From: Reichenbachiella faecimaris
GTDB taxonomy: Bacteria > Bacteroidota > Bacteroidia > Cytophagales > Cyclobacteriaceae
Assembly (NCBI RefSeq): GCF_900176375.1
Contig: NZ_FWYF01000002.1
Location: 1-64,000 of the forward strand
Direction of reading: 5' to 3'
DNA: 64,000 nt
Below, piece after piece: positions 35,885 through 43,930 of the stretch. The translations under genes were made by a program, and so were the position numbers. Every line of letters starts with the position of its first letter. Within the stretch, counting starts at the first letter, position 1. The notes under the pieces are model-generated. The model saw nothing but the letters and a program-made list of their open reading frames with translations, searched no databases and was not told the DNA's origin.

Positions 35885-36003
35885 GTCATTTCATCAGGAG
35901 GTACGACCAGAGAAATCTCGTTGGCTGATAGCAGCATGTAAATACCTGGGGCAAATCTTCTGCTCGACCTTGATAAGATCCTTGGGCTGCGCTACGGAAT
36001 GAC
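35885..36003. repeat. Dispersed intergenic repeat, copy 1
   Basis: This 119-base element starts GTCATTTC and ends GGAATGAC, giving near-perfect terminal inverted repeats. The inner part AGGAGG-x6-CAG-AGAAATCTCGTTGGCTGA matches the reverse complement of the element at 59216-59325. Such GTCATTTC...GAAATGAC elements are scattered between genes in many Bacteroidota genomes. The sequence just after it (to ~36060) may be a degenerate extension. Confidence 0.65.
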
Positions 36004-36106
36004 GCTGAGTTCGTGAGTCTACTCAGGCATCCGAAATATTCTCGCCCCAACTCTGCAGGCTAATCCTAAGAAAACATTTTCCACAAAGTGTAAAAATGCG
36101 TATCTC

Positions 36107-36126
36107 ACCTAAATTTCATTTTAGGT
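36107..36126. promoter_or_regulatory. Inverted repeat before the 61-residue gene
   Basis: ACCTAAA (36107-36113) and TTTAGGT (36120-36126) form a perfect 7-base palindrome with a 6-base spacer, about 90 bases before the start at 36214. A GCGTAT direct repeat flanks it. It could be an operator for a dimeric regulator; no T tract suggests termination. Confidence 0.35.
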
Positions 36127-36213
36127 AAAAGGCGTATTTATTTCATTGATTATTCGCTCTAATTTTGGAGTAGCTATTTAAGTATTCAATCAGTTCACTA
36201 AATACAACAGAAA

Positions 36214-36399
36214 ATGGATCAACTAGCAACTGTCTTGGAAATCATGCAAAACGTGAGAACACTGGACACTGATCAAAAGAATAACGTGATGCAATATGTA
36301 AAACACATGTCATCATTGAATAATCAACCTGAAGAGAATTATAGAAAGAAAGCCATAAGCGAAATTCGCTCCGCTCTCAATCAGCAAACTTCTTTTTAA
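36214..36399 (+). CDS. Small helical protein, 61 residues
   Basis: The protein MDQLATVLEIMQNVRTLDTD ... ending YRKKAISEIRSALNQQTSF is predicted all-helical and polar. It is a paralogue of the protein at 35601-35771, sharing the C-terminal YRKxA[IL]S[EQ]I[RK]xAL signature. Its stop codon overlaps, by three bases, the stop codon of the converging channel gene. No known family is recognised. A palindromic candidate operator lies upstream. Cytoplasmic by absence of any signal. Confidence 0.65.
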   Translation: MDQLATVLEIMQNVRTLDTDQKNNVMQYVKHMSSLNNQPEENYRKKAISEIRSALNQQTSF

Positions 36400-38300
36400 T
36401 CTTCTGAGAGTACGATGATTTCGTCCTGAGCCGTCAATTCTATCAACTCAGACTTCTTAGGGTTGACGACTACACCATAGGCTGCGTTCGGGTCTTTACT
36501 CTTGGCCAGAATACGATAACCCAGCGCTACTTCGTTCTTTCTTGCGGCAGACTCCAGTATGGTGTAGAAATTGACTGGTTCTCCAGTGACTACATATTCG
36601 CTAGCAGGTTTGATATAAATCTCAGAGCCATCCGCATCGAACAAGTCTTCGAATACGCGCATCAAAAACTTGTTTTCTGACACCTGGGTCATGAGCAAAC
36701 TAAGCAATTTGTCACTTACAATAAAATCATCTGCGCTTGTAATATCAGCCAATAATCGATTTTTCATATCGATCATTTCACTTACTAAATTCAAGTGCTT
36801 GTCTGTTCGCTCTGCTATACTTCTGATATGAAGCAGTGTAATTAAAGTTTGTGCATCTGCCTCTTGAACTGGAAAATGTTGTTCATAACAAAGCAAGATG
36901 ATATAATCGTAGGTCGGAATTTCTAATTTCTCAAGTGTCTCTCTATCTGTAGTCTCTGCTCTTTTGAATTCCACAGTGAGGTTTTTCAAAGAAGGTTTGA
37001 TTCTTTGGATGACTGTCACCGGATCTTCAAATTTCGAGACTACTTTCACAGTAGATCCAAAGGGTGCGTAATGGTCTAGTTCTCTGATGATATTCTTTGC
37101 ACGGTCATTCCACCCAATGATCAAGATTTGCTCTTCGTTGGTTTCCTCTTCGGGTCGTTCCAACAGCCTATTACTTTCTATTTGATAATCCGCCAGTCCT
37201 GATGGCACCAACGTATCATCATCCTCAGTGATACCAATTACCTGATCCCCTTCATTAAATACCGTGTCCATGGGTGGGTTGATCGCCACTGTACCATCCG
37301 CAAACTGAATGCCCATGATCGCTGAGTCCTCATAAGCAAAGATGATTTCTCGGAATGTTCTTCCCACCAATGTAGGTTCTTCCAAGAAATAAATTTCATC
37401 TCCATCGTAGTCCATTAATTCAATATACACGACACTCAAACCAGACTGTCTACTGGTTTGAACCATGATTCTAGAGATAAAATCGTCAGATAAAATCAAC
37501 TCTACTTCATCTTGGCCAACCATTTTAGCTACTTCGTAGTTCTTGCTGTCCTGTATCTCTGCTGTAATATGGTAAGGTTCTTTTCTCCTGTTTGGGTTGG
37601 TGACAATCGCTACAATTGTTTTTATAATTTGGGAGTCAGAATTTTCATTGTCTTTATCCAGAACAATGATGGACTTGGAATTGAACGGGTTGGCAATATA
37701 AATATCGTCAATATCAATGGGACTACCTGTACGACAGATTACTCTCGTATTGGCAGTGTTTCCTACTTTTAGACGAATCTCGTCTTCCATTTCTACTTTA
37801 TCTTTTTCTGCCAGAATTACAATCACTCCCTCCTTCAGGTTTTCATTGGCTTCTACCAATTCAGATATAATTGTAAAAATCTTAGAAGACCAGCCCAGTA
37901 TAAGTGTATGGTCTTTTTCAATGACGAACGAACGACCTTTTCTCAATTCTTCGAGTTTGGTCAAGATACCGTTTGACACCAAACCAATAAGTGTGGAGAG
38001 TACTACTACACCCACTAGTGTAACTGCCAATAAATACACTCTAAGTGACCAGCCGCCGGTAGTGTTGCCTAAAGTCCCTGGATCGAGCATGTGGATCATA
38101 TTCTGCCACAAAGACTCTGGATAGCCTATACTCTCGCCCACTTCCACTTCGAAGCCTGTGAGTACTAATATGACAGCTAAAATGATGACAAGAATAAGAG
38201 TCAAAAGACCAAGACCTCCAATAAGAGTCATGGTGCCCTTTGATACATAATTATCAAATTGATATTTGGCCTTAGCAATTAGAGAAGAGCTATTATTCAT
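36396..38300 (-). CDS. CASTOR/POLLUX-type ion channel with RCK-like domains
   Basis: The 634-residue protein has two transmembrane segments (~22-50 and ~85-115) flanking a pore-loop region (YPESLWQNMIHMLDPGT). Two cytoplasmic Rossmann-like RCK/TrkA-N units follow: HTLILGWSSKIFTIISEL at ~128 and EEQILIIGWNDRAKNIIREL at ~392. This layout and the GWS / GWN dinucleotide-loop variants are typical of the CASTOR/POLLUX family, known in plants as nuclear cation channels and widespread in bacteria with unknown physiology. It likely gates K+ or Ca2+ in response to a bound ligand or ion. It stands alone, converging with the 61-residue gene. Confidence 0.85.
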   Translation of the reverse strand: MNNSSSLIAKAKYQFDNYVSKGTMTLIGGLGLLTLILVIILAVILVLTGFEVEVGESIGYPESLWQNMIHMLDPGTLGNTTGGWSLRVYLLAVTLVGVVVLSTLIGLVSNGILTKLEELRKGRSFVIEKDHTLILGWSSKIFTIISELVEANENLKEGVIVILAEKDKVEMEDEIRLKVGNTANTRVICRTGSPIDIDDIYIANPFNSKSIIVLDKDNENSDSQIIKTIVAIVTNPNRRKEPYHITAEIQDSKNYEVAKMVGQDEVELILSDDFISRIMVQTSRQSGLSVVYIELMDYDGDEIYFLEEPTLVGRTFREIIFAYEDSAIMGIQFADGTVAINPPMDTVFNEGDQVIGITEDDDTLVPSGLADYQIESNRLLERPEEETNEEQILIIGWNDRAKNIIRELDHYAPFGSTVKVVSKFEDPVTVIQRIKPSLKNLTVEFKRAETTDRETLEKLEIPTYDYIILLCYEQHFPVQEADAQTLITLLHIRSIAERTDKHLNLVSEMIDMKNRLLADITSADDFIVSDKLLSLLMTQVSENKFLMRVFEDLFDADGSEIYIKPASEYVVTGEPVNFYTILESAARKNEVALGYRILAKSKDPNAAYGVVVNPKKSELIELTAQDEIIVLSED

Positions 38301-38520
38301 TGATTCAGGTCGTAGCTAAATTAAATCTTGTTCATTTGGAATAGCGGCCGAAAATATTGATCATGTAAGATAAAATTTTTCAGCTTATTTGGGCAAAAAT
38401 AATCCAATAATGGAAAAACAACCGTTTTATGCGGATTATATATCTCTTGCATGTGGTGAAATTTACTTCAGAACGAGAATTGGCGAAATTATTGATTGAT
38501 TCAAATGTTTTTATCTTCGT

Positions 38521-39240
38521 ATGAGATTTTTTAAAATGTCAATAACTCAATTGTTCTCCTTAACAAGTAAGCGATCTCTGATCTGCATTATTGGTATCAT
38601 GACACTGTGTGGAGTGAGTCTCCAATCTTTGGCACAAGTCTATTCATTAAAAATAAACACTTCTAATTTCACTCTCGAAGGTCAAATTTTTAATGGATAT
38701 ACAACAGATTTCGTACAGCCCTACAAAGAGGTGAAAAAAGAATGGTGGAGATATGTGAATGCCAGAACCATTATTTTCAACAAAAAAACGCATCTGGTTC
38801 TAACCGTTCCCGCTAAAGGTAAGGATACAAACGAGCCACTCAAATTTGTTTCTCAACTCATCGAAGACAAAAACAAAAATCTGTCAACCTTAAAATTGGC
38901 GTTAGTGAAAGACGAGGTACCTGAGAATCAGCAGGCCCAATTAAGCAATCAGGTTAAAAACTTATTGAAAGATTTTAAGGTGAACTACTTCACGGCTTTA
39001 GTTCAAAACAAAATAAATGAACAGGAAATAGCTGGAAAAAGAATTAGTCAGCGAATGGACAAATATTTGTTGGACAACAGCAAGCTCCAGTTGCGAATTG
39101 AAAAGAAACCTGAAGAAAAAAATGAATTGACGGCAAGATTAAAAACCAATACAGCAGAAATAGAAAAGCTACAGGTCAAACTCAACGCCAATCAGAAAAA
39201 GCTCGGTCAATACAAAAAAGAACTGACCCTTATAAAATGA
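38521..39240 (+). CDS. Unrecognised exported protein with C-terminal coiled coil
   Basis: The 239-residue protein has a signal peptide (cleavage after SLAQ, ~39). Residues ~40-110 look like a beta-rich domain (VYSLKINTSNFTLEGQIFNG, VNARTIIFNKKTHLVLTVPA). Residues ~135-239 are strongly helical and charged with heptad-like spacing, a probable coiled coil. I do not recognise a family. The start is uncertain: TATCTTCG just before the ATG at 38521 resembles a -7 promoter element, and if used, translation would begin at the in-frame ATG at 38536, leaving the signal peptide intact. The stop codon abuts a terminator shared with the converging receptor gene. Confidence 0.7.
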   Translation: MRFFKMSITQLFSLTSKRSLICIIGIMTLCGVSLQSLAQVYSLKINTSNFTLEGQIFNGYTTDFVQPYKEVKKEWWRYVNARTIIFNKKTHLVLTVPAKGKDTNEPLKFVSQLIEDKNKNLSTLKLALVKDEVPENQQAQLSNQVKNLLKDFKVNYFTALVQNKINEQEIAGKRISQRMDKYLLDNSKLQLRIEKKPEEKNELTARLKTNTAEIEKLQVKLNANQKKLGQYKKELTLIK

Positions 39241-39264
39241 AAAAGGCAGCCAACTGGCTGCCTT
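39241..39264. terminator. Terminator between converging genes
   Basis: AAGGCAGCCA (39243-39252) pairs perfectly with TGGCTGCCTT (39255-39264) around a 2-base loop. On the minus strand it is followed by a T run, so it mainly terminates the receptor gene, and it begins right after the stop of the plus-strand gene. Confidence 0.8.
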
Positions 39265-39286
39265 AATGCTCTTGATTAATCTTACC

Positions 39287-42097
39287 TTAAAATGTGTAAG
39301 TGTATTTTAGTTCAAAAAGTCTTCCTGGCTTATATAAAGAGAACAACTCCTCTTCATTACCAAATTTGTAAACTTGTTGTTGTTTTTCGCTCAGCAGGTT
39401 CTTTGCACTAAAACTTAGCTGAGAATTGGCTGCCTCCCCAAAAGTTTTTGAAACTTTCAAGTTCAAACTATTAAACGGTTTGGTGTAAACATCAGGAACG
39501 TTAGAGGTACCTATGAAGGTAATGGTTTCACCTTGAACGTTATAAGAAAGGTTACCCGTCAGGCCAAGTAAGTTATTCTCATAGTTCAGATATCCATTCA
39601 TAACGTATGGAGATTGTCCAGTCATTTCTCTGTATTGCTCTACGCCTTCAGCGGATCCTTTGTAAGCCACTTCACTGTCATACTCCGACTGACCTTCTTC
39701 ATTCACTGCCACTGTTTTTCTATTCACTTTAGAAATCACATACGAAAAATTGCCGCCTACAGAAAAATTTTCCATCAGTGGGCTAATGCCCCCAAGGTTT
39801 TTTCTTACTTCAAGTTCAGTACCATATACTGCAGCTTCACCAACATTTCTAGGTTTTAACTGGCCTGGACTATTAGGAAAGAATACCAAAGCAATATGAT
39901 CTGTGAAATCTTTGTAGAAAAATGATACAGAAAACATTTCGCTGGCCGTAAAGAAATATTCCCATCTCAAATCATAGTTCAATATTTCAGCCTGTTTAAC
40001 ATCAAGATTTCCCGAAAATCTAGTTCTTGTAATTGGATCTTCAATGAACGCAGAAGACTTCTCTTTGAAGGATGGTCTTGCTACCGTCTTGTTGAAAGAG
40101 CCTCTCAAATTCATATCATCTCTTAATGCATATACTAAGCTTACAGACGGCAAAAGGTTAGTTTGATTCATTGTCTTTTCGTTATCCAAAGCTTCGCTAG
40201 AATTGTCTTCATTTAGGCGAACTCCACTATAATACATTTGTACATTTTCTACTCTCACACCATAGATTGATTTCAATTTAGGTGTCACTTGCATTTCATT
40301 CATCAAGTATCCAGCAAATATGGTTTGTCTACCTTCGTAATTGTTGTAAGTGTTGCTATTGTCTTGGATATAAAGCCCATCTTCATTTGTTGAAGCATAA
40401 AGATTGTCTTCAGACAGAATCCAATTTGGATCATTGTACGCTACATCAAAGACCTCCAATGGCTCGTATGCATACTGGTAAACATTGAAATTTCTATTTC
40501 TAAAAGTCATTAATCCACCAGATTTCAATTTATTCTTTTCGTTCAAATTATAGGTAAAGTCTGCTTTGAAGCTCTCACTTACCTCATCCAATTCTCTCCA
40601 AAAACGATTTACGGCTCCACCATTTTTAAAACCATACGCTCCGTCGTCTTCATTTATTCTTGTATCCCTGTAATCAGGATCACTAATTTTTGAAAACAAT
40701 AAAGAGTTTGACCATTCAATTCTCAACTTGTCAAAGTTATGTTTACCATAAGTGATATTATTGGTCATTGAGCGCTGAGTATATGCCAAGATATCGTTGT
40801 TAATATTTGTTGGATTATTTAGAGCTGTGAAATTCATCTCTCTTTTTAGCGCAGTCGAAACACCATTTTGGGTATGTAGCAAGCTCGTGCCGATCGTGTG
40901 GTTATCTGTTTTAGCCGCCAGCGTTCCTAATCCACTCCAAAGCACATTGTTTGTACTCAAATCACCTACGCCTGTAAAATCTCTGATCAAAGAAACTTCG
41001 CTCGTCGTTCTGTCCTTTTCATATCTTTTTCTTACAAATCCGTCGTAGAACGTATTGGTGTTTTTGTAGTTAAAGATGGCATTGTATCCCCAAGTAACCT
41101 TGTCTCTTTGGATTTGATTTCTGTGCAGCACAGAAAGTCCTGTATTCATAAAGTTCCTCGAACGATCTACTCCTAAGGTGGGATCAAATTTTCTTGTAGT
41201 CTCAGCTACAAAATCATCTGGGCGCGTAGAAATTTCAGTGCCTGCTGCAATCGGCAAATCTCTCTGTCCATTATCAAATCCTAAAAAGTCAGAGCCCGAT
41301 CCTTGGTAGTTTACATTGTCAGACTTGAAGTGCATGTCTGGATTGTAGCCCATACTAACAGATACTGATGTCGTTTTTTCATCTGGAAATGCCTTCGTCT
41401 GAATGTCAACTAATCCACCCGCAAAATCACCACTTAGGTTAGGACTGAAAGTCTTGTAAACCATTACATTTTCTAGAATGGCTGTAGGAAAAATGTCAAT
41501 TTGCACATCATTTCTATCAGGGTCTAACCCTGGGACGATCATACCATTCATAGATGTCTTGGTATATCGATCACCCAAACCTCTTACATATACATATTTT
41601 CCGCCCTGAACGGTTACTCCTGTTACTCTCTTCATGGCAGAAGATAAATTGCTATCGCCTACCTTTTTGAATGCAGCAGAAGAAATGCCATCAATCGTGT
41701 TGGCGGATTTCTTTTGAATAGACATCAGCGCCACTTCGTTGTCTCTGATTTGCTCGGCAGTTACCACTACAGCTTCTAGCTGCTGTACATCTTCTGAAAG
41801 CGTAACATTTATGTTAGTTACTTCACCTGCTTTGATCACTACACCTTCAATAGTCTGTGGCTGATAGGAAACAAATTGAATCACAATATTGTGTGTGCCT
41901 GCCTCTAGTGCCAATGAGAAATTGCCATCAAAATCGGCAACCGAACCCTGTGTGGTTCCCTGTTTTGTAATGGTAGATCCAAACAGCCCTTCGCCATTAG
42001 ATCCGTCTATTACTTTCCCTCTTAAAAATCCCTGTTGCGCTAATGATAGTGTGGTCGCGCTAATGATTAATCCTAATGTTAATAATATCTTGTTCAT
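39287..42097 (-). CDS. TonB-dependent outer-membrane receptor
   Basis: The 936-residue protein has a signal peptide (1-20), a carboxypeptidase-regulatory-like domain (~22-110, GFLRGKVIDGSNGEGLFGST), a plug domain (~115-230, with VTVQGGKYVYVRGLGDRYT) and a C-terminal beta-barrel ending in an aromatic residue (YTYTF). It should import a large or scarce substrate across the outer membrane using TonB energy. It is not a SusC-type receptor paired with SusD; instead a surface lipoprotein gene (42451-43707) lies upstream on the same strand, separated by a terminator. A -7-like TAGTTTTG at 42128-42121 and TTAACA direct repeats at 42202-42218 may control it. The substrate is unknown. Confidence 0.9.
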   Translation of the reverse strand: MNKILLTLGLIISATTLSLAQQGFLRGKVIDGSNGEGLFGSTITKQGTTQGSVADFDGNFSLALEAGTHNIVIQFVSYQPQTIEGVVIKAGEVTNINVTLSEDVQQLEAVVVTAEQIRDNEVALMSIQKKSANTIDGISSAAFKKVGDSNLSSAMKRVTGVTVQGGKYVYVRGLGDRYTKTSMNGMIVPGLDPDRNDVQIDIFPTAILENVMVYKTFSPNLSGDFAGGLVDIQTKAFPDEKTTSVSVSMGYNPDMHFKSDNVNYQGSGSDFLGFDNGQRDLPIAAGTEISTRPDDFVAETTRKFDPTLGVDRSRNFMNTGLSVLHRNQIQRDKVTWGYNAIFNYKNTNTFYDGFVRKRYEKDRTTSEVSLIRDFTGVGDLSTNNVLWSGLGTLAAKTDNHTIGTSLLHTQNGVSTALKREMNFTALNNPTNINNDILAYTQRSMTNNITYGKHNFDKLRIEWSNSLLFSKISDPDYRDTRINEDDGAYGFKNGGAVNRFWRELDEVSESFKADFTYNLNEKNKLKSGGLMTFRNRNFNVYQYAYEPLEVFDVAYNDPNWILSEDNLYASTNEDGLYIQDNSNTYNNYEGRQTIFAGYLMNEMQVTPKLKSIYGVRVENVQMYYSGVRLNEDNSSEALDNEKTMNQTNLLPSVSLVYALRDDMNLRGSFNKTVARPSFKEKSSAFIEDPITRTRFSGNLDVKQAEILNYDLRWEYFFTASEMFSVSFFYKDFTDHIALVFFPNSPGQLKPRNVGEAAVYGTELEVRKNLGGISPLMENFSVGGNFSYVISKVNRKTVAVNEEGQSEYDSEVAYKGSAEGVEQYREMTGQSPYVMNGYLNYENNLLGLTGNLSYNVQGETITFIGTSNVPDVYTKPFNSLNLKVSKTFGEAANSQLSFSAKNLLSEKQQQVYKFGNEEELFSLYKPGRLFELKYTYTF

Positions 42098-42120
42098 TTT
42101 CTGATATTCTAATTTTAACG

Positions 42121-42128
42121 CAAAACTA
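42121..42128 (-). promoter_or_regulatory. Candidate -7 element of the TonB receptor gene
   Basis: On the minus strand the sequence reads TAGTTTTG, matching TAnnTTTG, about 24 bases before the ATG. No clear -33 TTTG is found at 19-21 bases, consistent with a promoter that needs an activator. Confidence 0.4.
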
Positions 42129-42201
42129 GATCTCCCATATTCCTTGACTGTGTTCAGGATTTTATGAAATGTTTAAAAATCAGTCGGTTAATTGAAGGGG
42201 G

Positions 42202-42218
42202 TTAACATTTTCTTAACA
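42202..42218. promoter_or_regulatory. TTAACA direct repeat upstream of the TonB receptor
   Basis: TTAACA at 42202-42207 recurs at 42213-42218, an 11-base period (5-base gap). More TTAAC-like hexamers follow at 42290, 42299 and 42310. The rest of the 42098-42450 gap holds only a short palindrome (42282-42297) and the terminator of the lipoprotein gene. TTAACA repeats with this spacing resemble PhoP boxes known from Firmicutes; whether this applies here is unknown. Confidence 0.35.
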
Positions 42219-42371
42219 CAAAAATCGACTCTGAATAGCCAGAATTCAAAAACACGCATTTATACTTGCACAATCGTCTTAATCGTTTTTTAACGATGAT
42301 AACATTGGATTAACTTTTGATCTCCGGATTTCATGTTAAATTCAACAAGTCAGAAAAAAATAGTTTGAAAC

Positions 42372-42401
42372 AAAAAGGCCCCGACATTTCTGCCGGAGCC
42401 T
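42372..42401 (-). terminator. Terminator of the surface lipoprotein gene
   Basis: AGGCCCCG (42376-42383) and CGGAGCCT (42394-42401) pair with one mismatch. On the minus strand five T follow. It lies about 50 bases downstream of the lipoprotein stop codon. Confidence 0.65.
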
Positions 42402-42450
42402 CTATATTCAGAAAATGAATCTTTGATTTTTTATCTGATGACGAAGTCTA

Positions 42451-43707
42451 TTACTCGTCAAAGCTAGTCGTGTATACTTCGAAAGAAGAAACACTTACCT
42501 TGCTAAATGTCAAGGACTCGTTCACCACGTTTAAAGCAGCGTCTTCAGACTCTTGATAAGTCTCTGAATCGAAAGAAGCTGAAAGCTTAACTTTACCGTC
42601 TTCAAATACTACGTTAGTTACTGAACCTTTAGCTTTTGATTTAAAATCTGCATTGGTATTCGTACCATCTATTGAGTTAATAGATCCGTTCATCAAAGTA
42701 AATGACTTGTCTAAAGAACCTTCTCTTCCATCAATTTCAAGACCTTCATCAGAGTTTTCATCAACGTATACTACGAAGTTAGAAACTGTACCAGCGTATG
42801 ACTGATCAATATCAATTGCATCGTCACCTACTGCGTAAACCAAAAGGTTAGTCACATTCACAGTTCCTCCAAAAAACTCAACACCATCATCAGAGTTGGC
42901 ATAAACTTCGATGTTTTCGATAACAGTTCCTGTACCTACACCACCCAATGTCAAACCATTGATTTCGCTACCTTCAGCAATTTCAGCTCCACCATGTCTG
43001 ATAGAAACATATTTGATTACACCAGAGTTGTCAGCTGCATCACTTCCGCCATATTGACCATTGCTATCTTCAGCATCTACACCTTCGATTTGAGGGTTTT
43101 CAGTTTTAGCACTTACAGGCGCTTTACCCAAAATCACCAAACCACCCCATCTTCCTTTGTCGTCTTGATCAAGCTCGCTTCCTGCTATTTCACCTGGTTG
43201 GATATCATCATCCGTAGAAGTCATAATAATCGGAGCAGTAGCAGTACCTTCTGCCATCAATTTACCGCCTTTGGCGATCATCAATACGGCAGCATTTGCA
43301 CCAGATAAAGAGGCGTCACCTTTAACAACTGTACCTGCTTCTATAGTTAAGGTAGCTCCATCCAATACAGTTACTCTTGTCTTCAACACATATATGTTGT
43401 CGCTAGTCCATTCAGTATCTTGCTCGATATTTGCAGTTACTTCAATTTCTTCAGCAATATCTCTCACTCTTCCACCAGTTTGACCCGCTTGGTCTACTAA
43501 AGTCCAATCGTCAAATACGCTTTCATCAGATGCTCCTGTGGCTGTTTCGTCTGAAGAAACAACAGCAGCTACTGCTACAGCTGCAGCATCAACTGCTTCT
43601 TGTTGTAATTCCTCTACTGTTTTCTCAATTTCATCATCATCGTCATCACATGAAACCATCAATCCCATTGAAGTAAACACGAATAATAGTGCTAATAATT
43701 TTTTCAT
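42451..43707 (-). CDS. Surface lipoprotein, beta-helix-like
   Basis: The 418-residue protein has a lipoprotein signal with Cys20 in GLMVSC, directly followed by five Asp, an acidic run of the kind that directs Bacteroidota lipoproteins to the cell surface. A helical spacer (~28-55) precedes a repetitive beta-strand region (~95-390) with ATLTIEAGTVVKGDASLSGA, GRWGGLVILGKAPVSA and repeated D-G-[IV]-E/D-[FI] turns, suggesting a right-handed beta-helix. Proteins with GRWGGL[VI]I are common in marine Bacteroidota next to TonB receptors and are sometimes misnamed as multidrug transporters. It probably works with the receptor encoded downstream. The bound substrate is unknown. Confidence 0.8.
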   Translation of the reverse strand: MKKLLALLFVFTSMGLMVSCDDDDDEIEKTVEELQQEAVDAAAVAVAAVVSSDETATGASDESVFDDWTLVDQAGQTGGRVRDIAEEIEVTANIEQDTEWTSDNIYVLKTRVTVLDGATLTIEAGTVVKGDASLSGANAAVLMIAKGGKLMAEGTATAPIIMTSTDDDIQPGEIAGSELDQDDKGRWGGLVILGKAPVSAKTENPQIEGVDAEDSNGQYGGSDAADNSGVIKYVSIRHGGAEIAEGSEINGLTLGGVGTGTVIENIEVYANSDDGVEFFGGTVNVTNLLVYAVGDDAIDIDQSYAGTVSNFVVYVDENSDEGLEIDGREGSLDKSFTLMNGSINSIDGTNTNADFKSKAKGSVTNVVFEDGKVKLSASFDSETYQESEDAALNVVNESLTFSKVSVSSFEVYTTSFDE

Positions 43708-43875
43708 TTCTTTTCTTTTAAGTATTCTGATATTATGTTTTTCAAAATTTGTACTGCAAAACTGTACAAGTGATATTATCAGGTGTGGAAGTAGTAGTTA
43801 CCTTTCTGTTAAAAGAATAGCAAATGGTGTTATTGCTATTTTAACAATGTTAAGAGAATGTGAAGTACATAAAGC

Positions 43876-43909
43876 AAAAAAGCAGCTCCGTTGCTGAAGC
43901 TGCTTTTTA
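43876..43909 (-). terminator. Terminator of the MoxR gene
   Basis: AAGCAGCT and AGCTGCTT form a perfect stem around a 10-base loop, with A/T runs on both sides. On the minus strand a run of six T follows. It lies 22 bases after the MoxR stop. Confidence 0.85.
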
Positions 43910-43930
43910 ATTCCTTTTTGTTGATGCCAA

